Source of the DNA: Candidatus Rhodoferax odensensis
GTDB lineage: Bacteria; Pseudomonadota; Gammaproteobacteria; Burkholderiales; Burkholderiaceae_C
Direction: 5' to 3'
Length of the DNA: 64,000 nt
Assembly: GCA_016718405.1 (NCBI GenBank)
Contig: JADKDJ010000008.1
Location: 124,001-188,000, forward strand
This document shows positions 25,977 through 35,837 of this stretch, piece after piece. The notes beneath the pieces are model-generated. The model did no database searches and was not told where the DNA came from. It saw only the letters and a list, made by a program, of their open reading frames with translations. A program made the position numbers and the translations under genes. Each line of letters starts with the position of its first letter. The stretch's first letter is position 1.

Positions 25977-28892
25977 ATGTCTGAAGCCACCAACACCACC
26001 AAGACCTCGACCGACTACCGCAGCACCCTGAACCTGCCCGACACCCCGTTTCCCATGCGCGGCGATTTGCCCAAGCGCGAGCCGATCTGGGTCAAGGCCT
26101 GGGACGAGCAAGGCCTCTACCAGAAGCTTCGCGCCGCACGCCAGGGCCAACCGTTGTTCGTGCTGCACGACGGCCCGCCCTACGCCAATGGCCAGATCCA
26201 CATCGGCCACGCCGCCAACAAGATCCTCAAGGACATGATCGTCAAGACGCGCCAGCTCAAAGGCATGGACGCGCAGTACATCCCCGGCTGGGATTGCCAC
26301 GGCCTGCCGATCGAGAACGCGATCGAGAAACTGCATGGCCGCAACCTGCAGCGCGATGACATGCAGGCCAAGAGCCGCGCCTACGCCACCGAGCAGATCG
26401 ACCAGCAGCGCGCCGACTTCAAGCGCCTGGGCGTGCTCGGCCAGTGGGAGCAGCCTTACCGCACGATGGATTTCCGCAACGAGGCCGATGAGATCCGCGC
26501 CTTCAAACGCGTGGTGGAGCGCGGCTTCGTCTACCGTGGCCTCAAACCCGTGTACTGGTGTTTCGACTGCGGCTCGTCCTTGGCCGAGTTCGAGATCGAA
26601 TACGCCGACAAAAAGAGCGACACGCTGGACGTGGCTTTTGAAGCAGCCGACAAACAAGCGCTGCTGCACGCCTTCTTTCCTGGCGCCTTATCGGACCACC
26701 CCTCGTCCACCCTGGTGGCGTCGCGCCTGGAGCACAAGTCGGCCTTCATCGTCATCTGGACCACCACCGCCTGGACCATTCCCGCCAACCAGGCGCTCAA
26801 CGCCCACCCCGAGCTGACCTACGCGCTGGTGGACACGCCGCGCGGCATGCTGGTGCTGGCCGATACGCTGGTACAGAAGTGCCTGGAGCGCTACGGCACC
26901 ACTGGCACCGTCATCGCCACCACCAACGGCAAGCAGCTCGCGGGCTTGAACTTCAAGCACCCACTGCACGACGCGCACCCAGGCTACGCCCGTGTGTCCC
27001 CGGTGTATCTGGCGGACTACGTGAGCGACGCCGACGGCACCGGCATCGTGCACTCAGCCCCGGCCTACGGCGTGGAGGACTTCAACAGTTGCGTCGCCCA
27101 TGGCCTGAAGTACGACGAAATTCTGAACCCGGTGCAAGGCAACGGCGCGTATGCCGCCGACCTGCCCCTGTTTGGCGGCCTCAACATCTGGAAGGCCTGC
27201 CCGGTCATCCTCGAAACCCTGCGCGCGCATGAGCGCTTGCTGGCCACCCAACCCATCGTGCACAGCTACCCGCACTGCTGGCGCCACAAGACGCCGGTGA
27301 TCTACCGCGCCGCCGCGCAGTGGTTTGTGCGCATGGACGAAGGCGTTGGCGTCTTCACCCAAGACAAAGCGCCCAAGACGCTGCGCCAGACCGCGCTGGA
27401 GGCCATCGACCAGACCGCGTTTTACCCCGAAAACGGCCGCGCACGATTGCGCGACATGATCGCCAACCGGCCCGACTGGTGCATCAGCCGCCAGCGCAGT
27501 TGGGGCGTGCCGGTGCCCTTCTTCCTGCACAAGGACAGCGGCGAGTTGCACCCGCGCACGCTGGAGATCATGGACGTGGCGGCCAACATGGTGCAGCAAG
27601 GCGGCATCGAGGCCTGGAGCAAGGCCAGTGTGGAATCGATCCTGGGTGCCGACGATGCCGCGCTCTACACCAAGAGCACCGACATTCTCGAAGTGTGGTT
27701 CGATTCCGGCACCACCCACACCACCGTGCTCAAGGGCTCGCACCCCGGCAGCGGCCACACCAACGGGCCGGAAGCCGACCTCTACCTGGAAGGCCACGAC
27801 CAGCACCGTGGCTGGTTTCACAGCTCGCTGCTGACGGCCTGCGCCATGTACGACCGCGCGCCCTACCGCGGCTTGCTGACCCATGGCTTCACCGTGGACG
27901 GCCAAGGCCGCAAGATGAGCAAGTCGCTGGGCAACGTGGTGGCGCCGCAAGAGGTCAGCGACAAGATGGGTGCCGAGATCATCCGCCTGTGGTGCGCCAG
28001 CACCGATTACTCGGGCGACCTCAGCATCGACAACAAGATTCTGGCGCGCGTGGTGGACACCTACCGGCGCGTGCGCAACACGCTCAAATTCCTGCTGGCC
28101 AATGTCAGTGACTTTGACCCGGCGTCAGACACGGTGCCGCTGGCGCAGCTGCTGGAGATCGACCGCTACGCGTTGGCGCGCGCAGCACAGTTGCAGGCCG
28201 ACATCCTGGCGCACTACGAGGTGTACGAGTTCCATCCCGTGGTGGCCAAGCTGCAGGTCTATTGCAGCGAAGACCTGGGCGCCTTCTACCTCGACGTGCT
28301 CAAAGACCGCCTGTACACCACCGCGCCGAAGTCGCTGGCGCGGCGCAGCGCGCAGACCGCGCTGTGGCAGATTACCCAGGCCATGCTGCGTTGGATGGCG
28401 CCGTTTCTGAGCTTTACGGCTGAAGAAGCCTGGTCCGTGCTGCGCGAAGCCGGCCGCACCCCCGCTGCCAGCGCCGACTCGATCTTTCTGGACACCTACC
28501 TCGCGTTCGGGGCACCCGACGAGGCACTGCTAGCCAAATGGAGCCGCGTCCGCGAACTGCGCGATGCCGTCAACAAAGAGATTGAAGTGCTGCGTGAACA
28601 GGGCCAAGTGGGCTCGTCGCTGCAAGCCAACGTGGCCTTGACGGTGAACGCGGCGGACCACGCTGTGCTGGATAGCCTGGGCGCTGACCTGAAGTTTGTG
28701 TTCATCACATCCGCTATTGAATCGATAGCTGGCGATACCCTTGCCATCAGGGTTACGCCCTCGGAGGGCACCAAGTGCGAGCGTTGCTGGCACTATTGCG
28801 ACGACCTTGGCGCCAACCCCGAGCACCCGAGCATTTGTGGCCGCTGCGCCAGCAATCTGTATGGCGCGGGCGAAACCCGCCAGTTTGCGTGA
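25977..28892 (+). CDS. ileS: Isoleucyl-tRNA synthetase
   Basis: Class I synthetase of 971 residues. Visible motifs are PPYANGQIHIGHA (HIGH), the editing domain region with WTTTAWTIPANQAL, KMSKSLGN near 645, and the C-terminal zinc site CERCWHYCDD...CGRCASNLYG. Length is close to E. coli IleS (938). It follows ribF and its TGA overlaps the lspA ATG. A copy of the 17-bp palindrome (28713-28729) is read as SAIESIAG just before the zinc domain. Confidence 0.97.
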   Translation: MSEATNTTKTSTDYRSTLNLPDTPFPMRGDLPKREPIWVKAWDEQGLYQKLRAARQGQPLFVLHDGPPYANGQIHIGHAANKILKDMIVKTRQLKGMDAQYIPGWDCHGLPIENAIEKLHGRNLQRDDMQAKSRAYATEQIDQQRADFKRLGVLGQWEQPYRTMDFRNEADEIRAFKRVVERGFVYRGLKPVYWCFDCGSSLAEFEIEYADKKSDTLDVAFEAADKQALLHAFFPGALSDHPSSTLVASRLEHKSAFIVIWTTTAWTIPANQALNAHPELTYALVDTPRGMLVLADTLVQKCLERYGTTGTVIATTNGKQLAGLNFKHPLHDAHPGYARVSPVYLADYVSDADGTGIVHSAPAYGVEDFNSCVAHGLKYDEILNPVQGNGAYAADLPLFGGLNIWKACPVILETLRAHERLLATQPIVHSYPHCWRHKTPVIYRAAAQWFVRMDEGVGVFTQDKAPKTLRQTALEAIDQTAFYPENGRARLRDMIANRPDWCISRQRSWGVPVPFFLHKDSGELHPRTLEIMDVAANMVQQGGIEAWSKASVESILGADDAALYTKSTDILEVWFDSGTTHTTVLKGSHPGSGHTNGPEADLYLEGHDQHRGWFHSSLLTACAMYDRAPYRGLLTHGFTVDGQGRKMSKSLGNVVAPQEVSDKMGAEIIRLWCASTDYSGDLSIDNKILARVVDTYRRVRNTLKFLLANVSDFDPASDTVPLAQLLEIDRYALARAAQLQADILAHYEVYEFHPVVAKLQVYCSEDLGAFYLDVLKDRLYTTAPKSLARRSAQTALWQITQAMLRWMAPFLSFTAEEAWSVLREAGRTPAASADSIFLDTYLAFGAPDEALLAKWSRVRELRDAVNKEIEVLREQGQVGSSLQANVALTVNAADHAVLDSLGADLKFVFITSAIESIAGDTLAIRVTPSEGTKCERCWHYCDDLGANPEHPSICGRCASNLYGAGETRQFA
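28713..28729 (+). repeat. 17-bp dispersed palindrome, copy 4 (in ileS)
   Basis: GCTATTGAATCGATAGC inside ileS, in a poorly conserved stretch between the anticodon-binding and zinc domains. Confidence 0.6.
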
Positions 28893-29410
28893 TGGCACGA
28901 TCCTCCAAATCCGGCGGCGCCGGCATGTTGCATTGGCTCGGCCTGGCCTTCATCATTCTGATCGCTGACCAGTTCACCAAAGTGCTGATCGTGGGCAACT
29001 ACAAGCTGCACGACAGCACCTATGTGACCAGCTTCTTCAACGTGGTGCGGGCGCACAACCCGGGCGCGGCCTTCTCGTTCCTGGCCGACGGCTCGGGCTG
29101 GCAGCGCTGGTTCTTCACCGGCGTGGGGGTGCTGGCGGTGGGCTTCATTGTGTGGATGCTCAAGTCCCACCCTGGCCAGAAGCTGTTTTCCTTTGCCTTG
29201 GCCTGCGTCATGGGTGGCGCCGTCGGCAACGTGATCGACCGGCTGGTGCACGGCTACGTGATCGACTTTCTCGACTTCCATTGGGACTGGCTGGCCCCGA
29301 TGTTTCACCGTGGACACTTCCCCGCCTTCAACGTGGCCGATAGCGCCATCACTATCGGCGCGGTCTGCCTGATTCTCGACGAGCTGCTGCGGGTGCGCCG
29401 GGGCAAATAG
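28892..29410 (+). CDS. lspA: Lipoprotein signal peptidase
   Basis: LspA (signal peptidase II) cleaves prolipoproteins at the lipobox cysteine in the inner membrane. The 172-residue protein has four hydrophobic segments, the conserved ADQFTK and HNPGAAFSFL motifs, and the catalytic aspartates in GGAVGNVIDR and FNVADSAI. The start ATG overlaps the ileS TGA (TGATG), indicating translational coupling. The frame is open further upstream inside ileS, but that part has no homology. Confidence 0.96.
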   Translation: MARSSKSGGAGMLHWLGLAFIILIADQFTKVLIVGNYKLHDSTYVTSFFNVVRAHNPGAAFSFLADGSGWQRWFFTGVGVLAVGFIVWMLKSHPGQKLFSFALACVMGGAVGNVIDRLVHGYVIDFLDFHWDWLAPMFHRGHFPAFNVADSAITIGAVCLILDELLRVRRGK

Positions 29411-29474
29411 CCGCGTTGAGCGCTGGAGAATTGTCGCCAGCCCGTGTATATTGGGAACCGTGCCTGACCCGTGT

Positions 29475-29550
29475 GGGGGGGTAGCTCAGCTGGGAGAGCG
29501 CTGCGTTCGCAATGCAGAGGTCGGGAGTTCGATCCTCCTCCTCTCCACCA
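29475..29550 (+). tRNA. tRNA-Ala (anticodon CGC)
   Basis: A 76-base cloverleaf including an encoded CCA end. Acceptor GGGGGGG pairs with CCTCTCC (two G-U pairs); the D arm has AGCTCAGCTGGGAGAGC; the anticodon stem CTGCG/TGCAG encloses TTCGCAA, giving anticodon CGC for GCG codons; the T loop is TTCGATC. It starts 64 bases after lspA and ends 17 bases before the EF-G-like gene. Confidence 0.96.
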
Positions 29551-29567
29551 CACTGAACTGGAGCCGT

Positions 29568-31622
29568 ATGAGCCCGAGACCCAGTGCCCAACTTCGCGCC
29601 GTTGCCTTGGTCGGCCACGGCGCGTCTGGCAAGACCAGCCTGGCCGAGAGCTTGTTGGCCGCGGCCGGCGCCATCAAAAGCCGCGGCTCGGTGGAAAAAG
29701 GCAACACCGTTTGCGACTTCGATCCAATCGAGAAGGAAATCGGTCACTCCCTGCAGTCTTCCCTGGTCAGTCTCGACTGGAGCGGCACCCAGGTCAACCT
29801 GATCGATACCCCGGGCTACCCGGACTTCGCGGGACCGGCGATTGCCGCACTCGCCGCGATCGACACGGCGCTGGTGGTGATCAATGCCCAGACCGGCATT
29901 GAGCTTTCGACCGAACGCATGTTTGCGCTGGCCGGCGAGCGTGGCCTGTGCCGCATGCTGGTGATCAACAAGATCGACGCCGACAATCTTGACCTGAGCG
30001 CCCTGGTGACCGACATACGCGAACGCTTTGGCAAACAGTGCCTGCTGATGGACTTGCCGGTGCATCACGCCCGGGAGGTGGTGGAGTTGCTGGGCCACGA
30101 CAGCGGTGAGAGCGACTTTGCCTCGGTCGCCGCCGCACACCGCAGTCTGATTGACCAAATCGTCGAGGAAGACGACAGCTTGATGGCGCGTTACCTGGAA
30201 GACGGCGCCGATCCCAGCCCGCAAGAGCTGCACGCCCCGTTCGAGCGCGCCTTACGGGCCGGGCACCTGATTCCGATCCTGTTTGTCTCTGCCAAGACCG
30301 GCGCCGGTGTGCCGCAACTGCTGGACGCCTTGGCCAAGCTGGCACCCAGTGCGGCGGAAGCCAATCCACCCTTGTTTTACCGTGGCGAGCCCGGCCAGAC
30401 GGCGCAGGCGTTTGCCGCGCAACCCGATGAAACTCTGCACGTGCTGGCCCATGTGTTCAAGGTGGTGGTTGATCCATTTCTGGGCAAGCTGTGCGTGTTT
30501 CGGGTGCATCAGGGCACCGTTCGCCGGGATTCGCTGCTGTTCGTCGGATCGGCCAAACGCCCGTTCAAGGTCGCCCACCTGCTGCGCCTTCAGGGCAAGG
30601 ACTACCAGGAAGTTCCGGCACTCGGACCCGGCGACATCGGGGCAGTAGCCAAGGTGGACGACATCAACTTCGACGACGTGCTGCACGACTCGCATGACGA
30701 AGACCACATCCATTTGCGCCCCTTGCAGTTCCCGCAACCGATGCACGGACTGGCGGTGCAAACGCGGCGCAAGGGCGATGAGCAACGCCTGTTCGAGATC
30801 CTGCACAAGCTGGAGCTGGAAGACCCCTGCTTCAAGGTGGAGCGCCACCCCCACACCAACGAGACGGTGATCCGCGGCCTGGGCGAGATGCATCTGCGCG
30901 CCAAGCTCTCGCGCATGCAGCAGCAATACAAAATGGAGCTCGACACCAGCCCACCCCAGATCGCGTACCGCGAAACCATCACCACCGGGGCCGAGGGCCA
31001 CTGCCGCCACAAGAAGCAAAGCGGCGGGGCCGGCCAGTTTGGCGAGGTGATGCTGCGGGTGGAGCCCTTGGAGCGTGGCGCCGGGTTTGAGTTCGTCGAC
31101 GTGGTCAAGGGTGGCGCGATCCCCGGCGTCTTCATGGCAGCGGTGGAAAAAGGCGTGCGCCAGGCGCTGGCCGAAGGCGTTATCGCCGGTTTTCCCGTAC
31201 ACGACATGCGCGTCACGGTCCATGATGGCAAGACGCACGCCGTGGATGGCAAAGAGGTGGCCTTTGTCGCGGCCGGGCGCAAGGCCACCATTGACGCGGT
31301 ACGCAAGGCCAGGCCGATCGTCCTGGAGCCGGTGGTCAGAATCGAAGTCGTAGCACCCGAGGGCGCCGTGGGTGACCTGACCGGCGACCTCGCCGCCAAG
31401 CGTGCCCACGTCACCGGCACGCAGTCGCGAGCGGCCAGCACGGTGGCCATCAGCGGCCTGGTGCCGGTCGCCGAACTGGGCGACTACCAAGGCCGGCTCA
31501 AATCGCTCACCGCCGGCCAAGGGTCCTACAGTCTGGCGTTCTCACACTACGCCGAGGTGCCCGAGTCCACCCAGCATCAGCTCGCCAGCCAGTTCAAGCC
31601 TCTTGGCGCCGGCGAGGATTAG
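29568..31622 (+). CDS. Elongation factor G-like GTPase
   Basis: A 684-residue translational GTPase paralogue of EF-G. The G domain has GHGASGKT (16-23), DTPGYPD (80-86) and NKID (134-137), followed by the EF-G domains II-V. It lacks the str-operon setting of fusA and differs from EF-G in the G1 loop (AHIDAGKTT there). Similar EF-G2-like proteins are widespread; their role in translation is not well defined. ATG 29568 has GGAG five bases upstream; the longer frame would run through the tRNA gene and is rejected. Confidence 0.9.
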   Translation: MSPRPSAQLRAVALVGHGASGKTSLAESLLAAAGAIKSRGSVEKGNTVCDFDPIEKEIGHSLQSSLVSLDWSGTQVNLIDTPGYPDFAGPAIAALAAIDTALVVINAQTGIELSTERMFALAGERGLCRMLVINKIDADNLDLSALVTDIRERFGKQCLLMDLPVHHAREVVELLGHDSGESDFASVAAAHRSLIDQIVEEDDSLMARYLEDGADPSPQELHAPFERALRAGHLIPILFVSAKTGAGVPQLLDALAKLAPSAAEANPPLFYRGEPGQTAQAFAAQPDETLHVLAHVFKVVVDPFLGKLCVFRVHQGTVRRDSLLFVGSAKRPFKVAHLLRLQGKDYQEVPALGPGDIGAVAKVDDINFDDVLHDSHDEDHIHLRPLQFPQPMHGLAVQTRRKGDEQRLFEILHKLELEDPCFKVERHPHTNETVIRGLGEMHLRAKLSRMQQQYKMELDTSPPQIAYRETITTGAEGHCRHKKQSGGAGQFGEVMLRVEPLERGAGFEFVDVVKGGAIPGVFMAAVEKGVRQALAEGVIAGFPVHDMRVTVHDGKTHAVDGKEVAFVAAGRKATIDAVRKARPIVLEPVVRIEVVAPEGAVGDLTGDLAAKRAHVTGTQSRAASTVAISGLVPVAELGDYQGRLKSLTAGQGSYSLAFSHYAEVPESTQHQLASQFKPLGAGED

Positions 31623-31888
31623 CGTCAGCCTGCACCTGCACCACTGCGCCAACGCTGGCGCGGACACATCGCTCACGACGCGAGTGGTTGCTGTTTCAAT
31701 TTGTAACCGCAAAACTGGGCTTGGTGTAGGAAAAAGCCTACAAAGAAACGAACATCCCCTTACAAGAAGGCGATCCAAACGCTGACTCAAGTTTTAGAAT
31801 CCGGTTCTACAGTCTCCGCAGCGCGTCGGACGAGTGCAGTCATGACCATCCGATGGGCCCCATCAACCGACCCAATGAGGAGTTATCC

Positions 31889-32668
31889 ATGAACCAGCCC
31901 GCAACGTCCGCCGCCATGACGCCCCGTCGCATTCTGTGGCCCTCAACGCCGATTCACGCACCGAAGCCGTCCACGATGATAGAGGAATCACTTCCCTTCA
32001 CCGTCAGACTGGTGCGCGACGAAGAGGACTTGAACAAGGCGGTGCAGATCCGGCACTCTGCCTATGCGCGGCATATGCCAACGGTCGCTGAATCACTCAG
32101 GTATCCCGAAAGGGCCGATACCGAGGACGGCGTCGTGGTGCTGCTGGCCGAGTCCAAATTGGACGGAACGCCGCTTGGCACGGCGCGCATCCAGACGAAC
32201 CAGTTTCGAGCCCTCGCGCTGGAGGAATCGGTCGAGTTTCCGGATTGGCTCAGAGGGCGAACGCTTGCCCACATCAGTCGACTAGGTATCGTCCAGGGAA
32301 ACGGAGGACGGCTGGTCAAATTCATGCTTTTCAAGGGGCTCTTCAAATACTGGGAGCAAAACGACATCGAGTGGGCGGTGGTAGCGGCTCGCGTTCCGCT
32401 GGATCGCATGTATGAGCAGCTTCTGTTTCAGGATGTCTTCCCTAGCCGGGGCTTTATTCCTCTACCTCACATGAACCATGTGCCGCATCGCGTCATGGCT
32501 TTTGAAGTTGGCACAGCCTTTGAAAGATGGACCCAAGCAAAGCATCCACTGACTAATTTCATTTGTCATACTGATCACCCCGACTTGGATATCAGTTGCA
32601 TCGATCGCGACGCCTACTCGCCGGCATACGCGAAGGCCCCAACCATGGGCCTGCATATCCCCACCTAA
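31889..32668 (+). CDS. GNAT-like N-acyltransferase (FeeM/autoinducer-synthase-like fold)
   Basis: A 259-residue soluble protein. The core (FTVRLVRDEEDLNKAVQIRHSAYARHM, then VLLAESKLDGTPLGTARIQTN, HISRLGIVQGNGGRLVKFMLFKGLFKYW) has the strand-helix plan and the R.S/RLGV segment of N-acyl amino acid synthases (FeeM-like) and LuxI-type acyltransferases. No substrate can be named. ATG 31889 has GAGGAG seven bases upstream. It precedes a GGDEF/EAL gene by 156 bases on the same strand. The identification is from fold-level similarity only. Confidence 0.6.
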   Translation: MNQPATSAAMTPRRILWPSTPIHAPKPSTMIEESLPFTVRLVRDEEDLNKAVQIRHSAYARHMPTVAESLRYPERADTEDGVVVLLAESKLDGTPLGTARIQTNQFRALALEESVEFPDWLRGRTLAHISRLGIVQGNGGRLVKFMLFKGLFKYWEQNDIEWAVVAARVPLDRMYEQLLFQDVFPSRGFIPLPHMNHVPHRVMAFEVGTAFERWTQAKHPLTNFICHTDHPDLDISCIDRDAYSPAYAKAPTMGLHIPT

Positions 32669-32824
32669 CTCTCGAACCAACCACCGCTCTAAAGAAGAGG
32701 GTTCCACCCTCGCAAAGACGCTACACAGTTGGTAGCGTTGTGCTACGCTTGCACCTGGTCTGTAAATAGGGGGGCAGCCTTGCGCGATCGCAACAGCCAA
32801 CCCGTCCACCTTGGGTGAGAAGCA

Positions 32825-35806
32825 ATGCTGCACCGTCTTGTTGGATTCAGTAGATCCAAACGCGGGGCCATCCAAACTGCGCTCGAGCAAGTTTCGTGGG
32901 TGGTCTCGATCTACGTCGTCCCATTGGTCATGGCGGCTGTGTCCCTGGCTGCGCTGGTTTTTTGGGACGATTTGTACTCATCACGCCCGCAGCGGCATCT
33001 CGAACTGCAAGTTCTGCCGCAAGGCAACAACGCCGTTTCGCTCGCGCAAGCTCAACAGAGATTGGCGCTGCTTCCAGTTCAAAAGCAATTTGAAACCAAG
33101 CTGTCCGAGGCGCCGGTCTGGTTTAGGTTCAATACCCCGTCGACCACAGAGCCCACTAACATGGTGGAGTTGCCTTCGCGCCACGTGGTCAACATCAACT
33201 GCTGGGACGGCGTGTCGCTTGCGCCACTGGGTCATCTGGCAAGCAGTGGTCCCGCGGGTGCCCTGGTTCGAGTCAAAGCCGGCTTCGCGCTCAAGCTCAA
33301 TCGACCCAAGCAAGAAGTGATTTGCCAGGCGTCCTTTCAAGGACCCGCAAGACTGACCGCGGACTTGTGGACCGAGCAGGAACTGGACCTATCGTCGCAG
33401 GACTTTCATCGCAAGTCTGGACTGCTTGACGGCGGCATGATGGTGCTTGCCATATTCGTACTGCTGACGGCACTGATCAATCGCCAGAAGCTTTATGTCA
33501 TCTTTGCGGCATGGCTGATTGTGTCGCTAAGAGTCAGCGCAACCGCTGGCGGCTGGGACCTGCAATGGCTCAATCATGAGGTCCCCCAAGAGTGGCTGGC
33601 TCAGGGAAGGTCAGTCACACGGGCGGTTTGGGCGCTGCTGACGGTAACGCTGTTCAAAGCCTTGTTCAAAGAAGAACTCAAGAGAAACAGATTCGCGCTC
33701 CCAATCAACATCGCAGAGTGGCTTTGCCTTGGTCTGCTGTTGGCCGCCTTTGTCCTGCCACGAAGCCTCTATCTGCAGGCGATGTGGGTGGTCGGCAGCA
33801 GTGCGCTGCTTCTGGCTATGGTTGCACTGGTCAGTATCGCGCTACAAACCCGTTCTCGGGTTGCCCTTTGGTACGCCGCTTCGCTGGCGATAACCCTTCT
33901 TTCCAGCCTATCCGAGATACTGGCCGCCGCTTATGGCATCAAAGCACTAGTCGGCGTCTTCAACACGGTTACCGCGGCCCTGTCATCAAGCCTGCTGGCG
34001 GCGCTCGCCATCGCCGAGCAAATGCGACAGGAGCATGACAAGCGACTGCAAGTCCAGGCCGAACTCAATCACACGTTTGAGGCGATGCCCATCGGGTTGT
34101 TCACCCTCGACCTCCGTGGCCGATTCCTGAGCGCCAACCCGGCACTGCTTGCCATGCTGGGCTCGAAGGTGCTGTCGAAAGGCGGCAATACCTGGCAACG
34201 CTACTTCACCGAAGGCGCCTGGACACAGTTGCACGAGATGGTGCATGGCACCAACCAGGTCGAGATCGAGATCAAGGGCAAACCCTCGCATGTCTCCCAT
34301 GATGTCAAGCGATTTCTGGTGAAAGCCACACTCGCCAACCAGAAGATCGAGGGTTCTCTGCAGGACGTGACCGAGAAGTCCAAGGCCACCGAGGACTTGC
34401 ACTTCCTGGCCAACCATGACTCCTTGACCAAAGTGTTGAACCGGCGCGGCATCGAAGCCGAAGTGACGCGTTGCATCGAACGGGTCCCGGAGGGCACCTC
34501 ACTGGCGTTGGCTTACCTCGATCTCGATCGGTTCAAACTGATCAATGAGTTGTTTGGCCACTCGGCCGGCGACGAGGTGCTGCGCCAGGTGTGCAGGCGC
34601 GTGTCGAACATGCTCTCACACGGCATCCGGTTTGGCCGGGTTGGCGGCGACGAGTTCGTCATTGTGTTTCCAGAGACACCCATCGAGCTGGCCACGCACA
34701 TATGTCGCGGCATCATCGAGACCATCAGCACACGCCCCTACCGCGTGGCCGACAAGGCGTTTCACGTGCGCGGCTCCATCGGCCTGGTGGAAATCGGTGC
34801 TGGCATGCAATTCAACGACGCCATGTCTTCAGCGGATCGCGCGTGCCGCCAGGCAAAGGCAGCCAGCGGTGGTGGGCTGGTGGTCTATGAGAAGGGGGCC
34901 GCCGCCTTTGAGCAACATGACACCGAACTCAAGCTGATGGCCCTGCTGTCCTCCAGTGCCGCCACCGATGGGCTACATCTGGAGATGCAGCCCATCATGT
35001 CACTGACCGCGCCGCATGAGACGCTCAACTTTGAGGTACTGCTGCGCATGCGCGACAGCAATGGCCGCCCAGTGCGCACCGACTATTTGATTGCGGCGGG
35101 CGAGGCCAGCGGACGCATGGGCGTGATCGACCGATGGGTCCTGGCCAGCACGCTGGACTGGATTGAGAAGAATCAACTGCGCATGCAGCACACCAAATTC
35201 GTGTGCATGAACCTGAGTGGTGCGTCACTCAATGACGAGGATTTCCTGCAGGATGTGTACAACACCTTGGAGAAGAACCTGCACCTTGTCGGCAAGCTGT
35301 GCCTTGAGATCACCGAGAGTGTCGCCCTGCGCGACGTCGCCAATACCCGGCGCTTTGTTGATACCGTCAGAGGCTATGGCGCCAAAGTGGCGCTGGACGA
35401 CTTTGGCGCGGGTTACACGTCGTTCTCTTACCTGAAGGAGTTCACCGCCGATCTGCTGAAGATTGATGGCAGTTTCATCGTCAACATGAACCAGCACCCT
35501 GCCAACATCGCGATTGTTGAAGCCATCGTCAGCCTGGCCAAGAACCTGGGCATGAAGGTCATTGCCGAATGGGCCGAAGACTGCGCCACGGTACAGACCC
35601 TGCCCGAGATTGGTGTCGATTACGTTCAGGGTTTTGCGGTAGCCCGTCCGCAACACCCGGACAAACTGCTGATTGCCGAGTCATCGGCAAGCTTCATTCA
35701 GGACAAGGAACTCTCCGAATTCGTGTACCTGATCGGCAAGTCCGAGCATGCCCTGGCCCAGGTGGATTTGTTTGCTGAAGTGTCGCCCGCCGTGGGATTG
35801 CATTGA
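32825..35806 (+). CDS. Membrane GGDEF-EAL cyclic di-GMP protein
   Basis: A 993-residue signalling protein. One N-terminal helix (about 28-50) leads to a periplasmic domain (50-195), then about seven hydrophobic segments (200-400) resembling a 7TM-DISM sensor, a PAS-like domain (410-530), GGDEF (intact GGDEF at 607-611, so cyclase-competent) and EAL. The EAL signature reads EVLLRM near 736, and the downstream EITES, DDFGAGYTSFSYL, KIDGSF and AEWAE residues are present, so phosphodiesterase activity is plausible. The product would make or degrade c-di-GMP in response to an external cue. Confidence 0.9.
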   Translation: MLHRLVGFSRSKRGAIQTALEQVSWVVSIYVVPLVMAAVSLAALVFWDDLYSSRPQRHLELQVLPQGNNAVSLAQAQQRLALLPVQKQFETKLSEAPVWFRFNTPSTTEPTNMVELPSRHVVNINCWDGVSLAPLGHLASSGPAGALVRVKAGFALKLNRPKQEVICQASFQGPARLTADLWTEQELDLSSQDFHRKSGLLDGGMMVLAIFVLLTALINRQKLYVIFAAWLIVSLRVSATAGGWDLQWLNHEVPQEWLAQGRSVTRAVWALLTVTLFKALFKEELKRNRFALPINIAEWLCLGLLLAAFVLPRSLYLQAMWVVGSSALLLAMVALVSIALQTRSRVALWYAASLAITLLSSLSEILAAAYGIKALVGVFNTVTAALSSSLLAALAIAEQMRQEHDKRLQVQAELNHTFEAMPIGLFTLDLRGRFLSANPALLAMLGSKVLSKGGNTWQRYFTEGAWTQLHEMVHGTNQVEIEIKGKPSHVSHDVKRFLVKATLANQKIEGSLQDVTEKSKATEDLHFLANHDSLTKVLNRRGIEAEVTRCIERVPEGTSLALAYLDLDRFKLINELFGHSAGDEVLRQVCRRVSNMLSHGIRFGRVGGDEFVIVFPETPIELATHICRGIIETISTRPYRVADKAFHVRGSIGLVEIGAGMQFNDAMSSADRACRQAKAASGGGLVVYEKGAAAFEQHDTELKLMALLSSSAATDGLHLEMQPIMSLTAPHETLNFEVLLRMRDSNGRPVRTDYLIAAGEASGRMGVIDRWVLASTLDWIEKNQLRMQHTKFVCMNLSGASLNDEDFLQDVYNTLEKNLHLVGKLCLEITESVALRDVANTRRFVDTVRGYGAKVALDDFGAGYTSFSYLKEFTADLLKIDGSFIVNMNQHPANIAIVEAIVSLAKNLGMKVIAEWAEDCATVQTLPEIGVDYVQGFAVARPQHPDKLLIAESSASFIQDKELSEFVYLIGKSEHALAQVDLFAEVSPAVGLH

Positions 35807-35837
35807 CCCGGTTTGGCCATTTCGCCTGGGGCGGCGA

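Noticed and set aside
25854..26669. Long antisense open frame over ileS
   Set aside because: It is the mirror of GC-rich codons in the real gene; no domain, ribosome site or homology.
29451..29567. Extended N-terminus of the EF-G-like protein
   Set aside because: It would be translated from the tRNA-Ala gene; ATG 29568 with its own ribosome site fits the family.
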